NCBI RefSeq assembly: GCF_018883605.1
Contig: NZ_JAHLEM010000038.1
Location: 1-64,000, forward strand
Length of the DNA stretch: 64,000 bases
DNA from: Streptomyces niphimycinicus
GTDB taxonomy: Bacteria; Actinomycetota; Actinomycetes; Streptomycetales; Streptomycetaceae
Direction of reading: 5' to 3'
This document shows, piece by piece, positions 58,882 through 64,000 of this stretch. The position numbers and the translations under genes are program-made. The notes beneath the pieces were generated by a model, which had not been told where the DNA came from, searched no databases, and saw only the letters and a list, made by a program, of their open reading frames with translations. Each line of letters begins with the position of its first letter. The stretch's first letter is position 1.

Positions 58882-59466
58882 CTAGCCCAGACCCTCGAAG
58901 ACCTCGCCCCAGAACCCGGATTCGTCCACATCCGAGTCCAGGTCGATCATGCGCTCCCGCAGATCGGTGACGGCGGCCGCCCGTACGGCCTCGTCGGCCG
59001 ATTCCAGGGCCCTGCCCGATTCGGCGATCAGCCCGAGAAGGACGGCCAGCCGGGGCAGGGAATCGGCGGCCGGTCCCTGCCAGCCGTCTGCGTGGTCCCA
59101 TCCGTTGGGGTCGTAGTGGGTGATGCCACCGTCCGCCGCTTCGAGCATCAGGTGCTGGTCGTACCGCGTGGCCACGGTGAAGCAGAAGTTCTTGGGCGGG
59201 GAGTCGTCGTCGGGGTAGCGGTTTCCGTAGATCTCGTCGGCGTCGAACGGTTCCAGCCCGCCCTCGTCCCGCACATGCCGTGTGTCGATCCGTACGACGT
59301 CGAGACGGACGGCGGGAAAACCGACCGTGAGCAGGAACTCCCTCGACTGGGCATCGGTCAGCTCAACCGGCAGACCGGCCTCGTCCGGTCGCCAGAGCGA
59401 GCCTTCGCCCAGCCGCTGTTCCAGCCACGCCGCGTCCGGTATGCGTGGAGTGTCGTTGCTTTTCAC
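58882..59466 (-). CDS. SUKH-family immunity-type protein
   Basis: The 194-residue acidic protein has features of SUKH-4: FLLTVGFPAVRLDVVRIDTR near the N-terminus, then YDQHLMLEAADGGITHYDPN and LLGLIAESGRALESADEAVR at the end. SUKH proteins neutralise nuclease or deaminase toxins in polymorphic-toxin systems, but many in Streptomyces are orphans. No toxin gene is adjacent: the neighbours are metabolic. The family call is from recognisable pattern, not a search. Confidence 0.6.
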   Translation of the reverse strand: MKSNDTPRIPDAAWLEQRLGEGSLWRPDEAGLPVELTDAQSREFLLTVGFPAVRLDVVRIDTRHVRDEGGLEPFDADEIYGNRYPDDDSPPKNFCFTVATRYDQHLMLEAADGGITHYDPNGWDHADGWQGPAADSLPRLAVLLGLIAESGRALESADEAVRAAAVTDLRERMIDLDSDVDESGFWGEVFEGLG

Positions 59467-59560
59467 CGCGTGGCCCCCATGAAGTCCGCGTCGTTCCGTC
59501 GTTGCGGATCCCAGTCAATCGCATCGGGGGGCCAAGCTTTTCAGGGCCACGGGGTGGCTC

Positions 59561-60421
59561 TCAGGAATCGTAGGTGTAGAAGCCACGTCCGCTCTTACGG
59601 CCGAGATGGCCTGCCGCGACCATGCGGCGCAGCAGGGCGGGCGGTGCGTACAGGGGCTCCTTGAACTCCTCGTACATCGACTCGGCCACCGCCTGGATGG
59701 TCTCCAGGCCGATGAGGTCGAGCAGGCGGAGCGGTCCCATGGGGTGGGCGCAACCGAGTTCCATGCCCTGGTCGATGTCATCCGGACGGGCGGCGCCCGA
59801 TTCCACCATGCGCACCGCGCTGAGCAGGTAGGGCACCAGGAGGGCGTTGACGACGAAGCCGGAGCGGTCGGGTGCCTGGATGGCCTGCTTGCCGAGCTGC
59901 TCGGCGATGTCGTGGGTGCGCCGCACGGTCTCCTGGCTGCTGGTGAGCGCGGGGATGACCTCGACGAGCTGTTGCACGGGCACGGGGTTGAAGAAGTGCA
60001 TGCCGATGACCTGGGCGGGCCGTTCCGTGGCCACCGCCAGGTCGACGATGGGAATCGAGGAGGTGTTGGTGGCCAGGATCGCCGCCGGGTCCGCCACGAC
60101 CTTGTCCAGGGCGCGCAGGACGTCGGTCTTGATGTCGCGGTTCTCGGCGACGGCCTCGATGACGAACTGGCGGTCGGAAAGGTCACCGAGATCGTGGGTG
60201 AAGGAAAGCCGGGCGAGGGCCTGGTCGCGCTGCTCCTCGCTGAGCTTGCCACGCCGTATGCCCCGGTCGAGGGAGGCGGTCAGACGACGGCGGCCCGCCT
60301 CGGCGGCGTCCGGGGTGGCTTCGGCGACACGGACATCGATGCCGTGGCGGGCGGCGACTTCGGCGACGCCGGAGCCCATGAGGCCGCAGCCGACGACGCC
60401 GAGACGGGTGACGGGATCCAT
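59561..60421 (-). CDS. 3-hydroxybutyryl-CoA dehydrogenase
   Basis: The 286-residue protein is full length for the PaaH/Hbd family. The NAD motif is GVVGCGLMGSGVAEVAARHG (8-27). The catalytic His/Glu motif is VIGMHFFNPVPVQQLVEVIP (about 136-155). The substrate loop NTSSIPIVDLA and the helical C-terminal domain (GCAHPMGPLRLLDLIGLETI) follow. It interconverts 3-hydroxybutyryl-CoA and acetoacetyl-CoA. It lies 75 bp behind icmF on the same strand, linking butyryl/isobutyryl-CoA conversion with the C4 beta-oxidation route. Confidence 0.93.
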   Translation of the reverse strand: MDPVTRLGVVGCGLMGSGVAEVAARHGIDVRVAEATPDAAEAGRRRLTASLDRGIRRGKLSEEQRDQALARLSFTHDLGDLSDRQFVIEAVAENRDIKTDVLRALDKVVADPAAILATNTSSIPIVDLAVATERPAQVIGMHFFNPVPVQQLVEVIPALTSSQETVRRTHDIAEQLGKQAIQAPDRSGFVVNALLVPYLLSAVRMVESGAARPDDIDQGMELGCAHPMGPLRLLDLIGLETIQAVAESMYEEFKEPLYAPPALLRRMVAAGHLGRKSGRGFYTYDS

Positions 60422-60496
60422 CTGAGGTTCGCTCCGATGAGTTGGGGGGTGTGCCGGGGGTGTGCCGGGGGTGCCGCAGGAGGTACGCCGGGCCGG

Positions 60497-63400
60497 TCAG
60501 ACGTTGCGGCGGTACTGGCCGCCGACCTCGAAGAACGCGTCGGTGATCTGCTGCAACGAGCAGACCCGGGCGGCGTCCATGAGGACGGCGAAGACGTTGC
60601 GGTCGCTCACCGCCGCGTCCTTGAGGGCGTCCAGCGCGGCGTGGGCCGTCTCGTGGTGGCGGCCCTGGAAGTCCCGCACCCGCGCCAACTGGGACTGCTT
60701 CTCCTCCTCGGTGGCGCGGGCCAGTTCGATGGCCTCGGGCTCGGCGGTGTCCGCGTGCGGGTTGCGGAAGGTGTTGACGCCGATGATCGGCAGGGTGCCG
60801 TCGTGTTTGCGCTGCTCGTACAGCATCGACTCGTCCTGGATCCGGCCGCGCTGGTAGCCGGTCTCCATCGCGCCGAGCACGCCGCCGCGCTCGCTGATCC
60901 GCTCGAACTCCTCGAGGACGGCCGCCTCCACCAGGTCGGTCAGCTCGTCGATGATGAAGGACCCCTGGAGGGGGTTCTCGTTCATCGCCAGCCCCCACTC
61001 GCGGTTGATGATGAGCTGGATGGCGAGGGCCCGGCGGACCGAGTCCTCGGTGGGGGTGGTGACCGCCTCGTCGTAGGCGTTGGTGTGCAGGCTGTTGCAG
61101 TTGTCGTAGATCGCGATGAGCGCCTGAAGGGTGGTGCGGATGTCGTTGAAGTCCATCTCCTGGGCGTGCAGCGAGCGGCCGGAGGTCTGGACGTGGTACT
61201 TCAGCTTCTGGCTGCGCTCGTTCGCGCCGTACTTCTCCTTCATCGCCACGGCCCAGATGCGGCGGGCGACCCGGCCGAGGACGGAGTACTCGGGGTCCAT
61301 GCCGTTGGAGAAGAAGAACGACAGGTTCGGGGAGAAGTCGTCGATGTGCATGCCCCGGGCGAGGTACGCCTCGACATAGGTGAAGCCGTTGGCCAGGGTG
61401 AAGGCGAGCTGGCTGATGGGATTCGCACCGGCTTCGGCGATGTGATAGCCGGAGATGGACACCGAGTAGAAGTTGCGGACCTTGTTGGCGATGAACCACT
61501 CCTGGATGTCCGCCATCATCCGCAGCGAGAACTCGGTGGAGAACAGGCAGGTGTTCTGGCCCTGGTCCTCCTTGAGGATGTCGGCCTGCACCGTGCCGCG
61601 CACGCTTCCCAGCGCATGAGCGCGCAGTTCGGCCGTCTCCTCGGACGACGGGTCGCGGCCCTCGGCGGTACGGAACCTCTCGATCTGCTGGTCGATCGTG
61701 GTGTTGAGGAAGAACGCCAGGATGGCCGGGGCCGGTCCGTTGATCGTCATGGAGACCGAGGTGGTCGGCGCCACCAGGTCGAAGCCGTCGAAGAGCGTCT
61801 TCATGTCCTCCAGGGTCGCCACCGACACTCCGGAGGTGCCGACCTTGCCGTAGTTGTCGGGGCGCTCGTCCGGGTCCCGGCCGTAGAGGGTGACGGAGTC
61901 GAAGGCGGTGGACAGCCGGGTGGCCGGCTGGCCCTCGGACAGCAGCTTGAAGCGCCGGTTGGTGCGGAACGGGTCGCCCTCCCCCGCGAACATCCGCGCC
62001 GGGTCCTCGCCGTCGCGCTTGAAGGGGAACACCCCGGCGGTGAACGGGAAGTGGCCGGGCAGGTTCTCCCGGCGCCAGAACCGCACCAGTTCCCCGTGGT
62101 CGGTGAAGCGGGGCAGGGCGACCCGGGGGATCTTGTTGCCGGACAGGGACTCGCGGGTGAGCGTGGTGCGGATCTCCCGGTCCCGTATCTTCACGATCTG
62201 CACGTCGCCGGAGTAGGAGGCCACGACGGCGGGCCAGTTGCCGAGCTGTTCCGCGACCTCGTGCGGGAGTTTCCGGCGGGCGTCCTCGAGCAGCGAGCGC
62301 ACATTCCCGGCGTCGGAGCCGGCCTGGACGAGTTCGCCCTCGACCGCCTCCAGGCGCTGCACCCGCCGGGCCGACTCGGCCAGCCGGTCGGTCTCGGCGT
62401 GGTAGCCGCGGACCAGCTCGCCGATCTCGGCGAGGTAGCGCACCCGCTCGGCGGGAACCACCTGCCGGATGCCGGAGGAGTGGCGCACGTCGACGGGCGC
62501 CAGCCTGCCCTCGGACAGCGGCAGCCCCTTCTCGGCCAGGGTGCCCTTCAGGTGCTGGTACAGCGCGGTGACGCCGTCGTCGTTGAACGTGGCCGCCGAG
62601 GAGCCGTACACCGGCATGTCCTCGGGCCGCATGCCGAACGCCTCGCGGTTGCGCACCAGTTGGCGGCCCACGTCGCGCAGCGCGTCCTTGGCGCCGCGCC
62701 GCTCGAACTTGTTGATCGCCACGACGTCGGCGAAGTCGAGCATGTCGATCTTCTCGAGCTGCGAGGCGGCGCCGAACTCGGGTGTCATCACATACATCGA
62801 GGTGTCGACGAACGGCACGATCGCCGCGTCGCCCTGGCCGATGCCCGGCGTCTCCACGATCACCAGGTCGAACCCGGCGGCCTTCACCACGTCGATCACG
62901 TCCGCCAGGTGCTCCGGCAGCTCGCGGCTGTTGCGGGTGGCCAGGCTCCGGAAGAACACCCGGTGCCCGTCCAGGGAGTTCATCCGGATCCGGTCACCGA
63001 GCAGCGCACCGCCACCACGGCGGCGGGTCGGGTCGACCGCGATCACCGCGATCCGCAGCTTGTCCTGCTGGTCGACGCGGAACCGGCGCACCAACTCATC
63101 GGTGAGCGAGGATTTGCCCGAGCCGCCGGTTCCGGTGATGCCGAGCACCGGTGTGATCCGTGCCGCCGCGGCGGTACGGAGCTGGTCCAGGAAGTCCGGG
63201 GGCAGCTTGCCGAGTTCGGCGCCGGTGATGGCGCGGGCGACCGCGAACCGGTCACCGGCGAGTACGGCGGCGGTCTCGGCCGGCCTGCCGTCCCAGAGGT
63301 CGAAGTCGCAGTCCTTCATCACCGAGTTGACCATCCCGGCGAGGCCCATCCGCTGCCCGTCCTCCGGGGAGAAGATGGTCACTCCGCGCTCGCGCAGCCG

Positions 63401-63727
63401 GCCGATCTCCTCGGGCACGATGACGCCGCCGCCACCGCCCACCACACGGACGTGCTCGGCTCCCTGCGCGCGCAGCGACTCCACCAGGTACTCGAAGTAC
63501 TCCACGTGACCGCCCTGGTAGGACGAGACCGCGACACCGTGTGCGTCCTCCTCCAGCGCCGCGTCCACCACCTCCCGCACCGACCGGTTGTGACCGAGGT
63601 GGATCACCTCCGCGCCCTGGGACTGGAAGATCCGTCGCATGATGTTGATCGACGCGTCATGCCCGTCGAACAGCGCCGAAGCGGTGACCAGGCGGACGGG
63701 GTGCGCAGGACGGTGCAGATCGCTCAT
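60497..63727 (-). CDS. icmF: fused isobutyryl-CoA mutase (IcmF)
   Basis: The 1076-residue protein has three parts. Residues 1-140 form a B12-binding domain, with cobalamin-ligating H23 in DGHDASINIMRR. A MeaI-like G-protein chaperone (about 165-420) carries the P-loop GITGTGGSGKSS (196-207) and DLVIVETPGIGQGDAAIV. The large mutase barrel (about 540-1070) has TSVSMTINGPAPAILAFFLN and NPLQGSFIIDELTDLVEAAV. It rearranges isobutyryl-CoA and n-butyryl-CoA, with the GTPase loading or protecting the cofactor. A perfect palindrome lies upstream at 63771-63782. Confidence 0.95.
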   Translation of the reverse strand: MSDLHRPAHPVRLVTASALFDGHDASINIMRRIFQSQGAEVIHLGHNRSVREVVDAALEEDAHGVAVSSYQGGHVEYFEYLVESLRAQGAEHVRVVGGGGGVIVPEEIGRLRERGVTIFSPEDGQRMGLAGMVNSVMKDCDFDLWDGRPAETAAVLAGDRFAVARAITGAELGKLPPDFLDQLRTAAAARITPVLGITGTGGSGKSSLTDELVRRFRVDQQDKLRIAVIAVDPTRRRGGGALLGDRIRMNSLDGHRVFFRSLATRNSRELPEHLADVIDVVKAAGFDLVIVETPGIGQGDAAIVPFVDTSMYVMTPEFGAASQLEKIDMLDFADVVAINKFERRGAKDALRDVGRQLVRNREAFGMRPEDMPVYGSSAATFNDDGVTALYQHLKGTLAEKGLPLSEGRLAPVDVRHSSGIRQVVPAERVRYLAEIGELVRGYHAETDRLAESARRVQRLEAVEGELVQAGSDAGNVRSLLEDARRKLPHEVAEQLGNWPAVVASYSGDVQIVKIRDREIRTTLTRESLSGNKIPRVALPRFTDHGELVRFWRRENLPGHFPFTAGVFPFKRDGEDPARMFAGEGDPFRTNRRFKLLSEGQPATRLSTAFDSVTLYGRDPDERPDNYGKVGTSGVSVATLEDMKTLFDGFDLVAPTTSVSMTINGPAPAILAFFLNTTIDQQIERFRTAEGRDPSSEETAELRAHALGSVRGTVQADILKEDQGQNTCLFSTEFSLRMMADIQEWFIANKVRNFYSVSISGYHIAEAGANPISQLAFTLANGFTYVEAYLARGMHIDDFSPNLSFFFSNGMDPEYSVLGRVARRIWAVAMKEKYGANERSQKLKYHVQTSGRSLHAQEMDFNDIRTTLQALIAIYDNCNSLHTNAYDEAVTTPTEDSVRRALAIQLIINREWGLAMNENPLQGSFIIDELTDLVEAAVLEEFERISERGGVLGAMETGYQRGRIQDESMLYEQRKHDGTLPIIGVNTFRNPHADTAEPEAIELARATEEEKQSQLARVRDFQGRHHETAHAALDALKDAAVSDRNVFAVLMDAARVCSLQQITDAFFEVGGQYRRNV

Positions 63728-63770
63728 GAGGGCCTTCCCGGACAGCTCAGGGCACTGACTGAAGAGATAG

Positions 63771-63782
63771 TAGGACGTCCTA
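63771..63782. promoter_or_regulatory. perfect palindrome TAGGACGTCCTA upstream of icmF
   Basis: The 12-bp palindrome is centred about 50 bp upstream of the icmF start and is flanked by TAGTA on one side and TAGTA on the other (minus-strand TACTA-N-TACTA), making a larger dyad. It overlaps a plausible -10 (TACTAT). TetR-type regulators of acyl-CoA genes bind such sites, but no such gene is in view. Confidence 0.6.
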
Positions 63783-63806
63783 GTAAATCACCGGAGGCGC
63801 GGGCGG

Positions 63807-64000
63807 TGTGAAGAGCAGCACATGAGCAGCCCGAACGATCCCGTGCCCTGCGCAACCGGCTGGTCGCCACCGCCCACGCCAGCGGTTTCGTACGGGACGG
63901 GCTGCCGCTCAGCGGCGACGCCGAGTACTGGGGCCGTCTGGCGGCCGATTCGGCTGGTGGCCGGGGTGCGATGTCGTGGAACTGGCCGTGGCCGCGGGAG
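63807..64000 (+). other. window edge, unresolved coding-like sequence
   Basis: From about 63830 one plus-strand frame reads RALRNRLVATAHASGFVRDG and LPLSGDAEYWGRLAADS, which looks protein-like but lacks a start and is not recognised. It may be a fossil or the beginning of a gene in another frame beyond the edge. Confidence 0.25.

Noticed and set aside
59606..63811. A 1401-codon plus-strand open frame opposite icmF and the dehydrogenase
   Set aside because: It is an antisense shadow caused by high third-position G/C in the true minus-strand genes; the translation is Val/Gly/Arg/His-rich with no family motif.

Overview
The DNA is about 70% G+C, coding regions have G/C-rich third positions, GTG and TTG starts are common, and regulators of the AraC, TetR, GntR, LysR, MarR, MerR and LacI families are dense. 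These features, with secreted hydrolases, an ABC sugar importer lacking its own ATPase, and MerR-HEAT, GH87 and IcmF proteins, point to a Streptomyces-like actinomycete chromosome. The many gene fossils and catabolic islands suggest an arm rather than the core. Genus and arm position are inferences. No rRNA, tRNA, CRISPR array, prophage, intact transposase or secondary-metabolite core enzyme was found.

Layout. 1-3.5 kb: a quinone oxidoreductase and an AraC regulator (convergent), an NmrA-type NAD(P)-binding protein, four 17-bp direct repeats, and a flavin/F420-type oxidase. 3.5-5.1 kb: a patch of joined gene fossils. 5.2-8.9 kb: glutamate dehydrogenase, an aldo/keto reductase and a secreted ThuA protein. 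9-12.3 kb: a frameshifted TPP-enzyme fossil, an AI-2E-type membrane protein and a leaderless periplasmic-binding-type protein. 12.6-17.2 kb: dienelactone hydrolase, a MarR/quinone reductase divergent pair with three operator boxes, and a secreted tripeptidyl aminopeptidase. 17.3-22.7 kb: TauE/SafE with AraC, a head-to-head SDR/TetR fossil, GntR with SDR, and DUF1772 with TetR. 22.8-30 kb: LysR with a serine hydrolase and NCS1 permease, then TetR with WrbA, a muconolactone-isomerase-like protein and an amidase. 30-35 kb: a MerR-HEAT/HEAT pair and a large secreted GH87 alpha-1,3-glucanase. 35.3-43.7 kb: mixed genes including a damaged PanE/M20 locus, a sirtuin and a secreted serine hydrolase.

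43.7-54 kb is a coherent mannoside-utilisation island. A mannose-6-phosphate-isomerase-like protein, a LacI regulator and a ROK protein form one operon. It is divergent from a lipoprotein binding protein, two permeases and a GH38 alpha-mannosidase, with two LacI-like palindromes in the shared promoter. The inferred flow is mannoside import, cleavage by GH38, phosphorylation by ROK, and isomerisation towards fructose-6-phosphate. The ATPase is presumably a shared one elsewhere. The first permease has a one-base frameshift.

54.3-57.4 kb is a sulfur island: an ABM-rhodanese fusion, an MBL-fold/double-rhodanese protein, a 38-codon rhodanese-like stub and a TauE/SafE exporter. The inferred role is persulfide/sulfide oxidation with export of sulfite or a related anion. 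57.6-63.8 kb, all on the minus strand, holds fused isobutyryl-CoA mutase IcmF, 3-hydroxybutyryl-CoA dehydrogenase, a SUKH-type protein and an M24 peptidase. A perfect 12-bp palindrome lies upstream of icmF.

Main themes for follow-up: unusually many gene fossils joined at sharp junctions (3.5-5.1, 9-9.8, 17.0-17.2, 19.1-19.9, 30.0-30.1, 37.6-39.9, 42.0-42.2 kb); paired or tripled palindromic operators between divergent genes; and tiny ORFs overlapping the next start codon.
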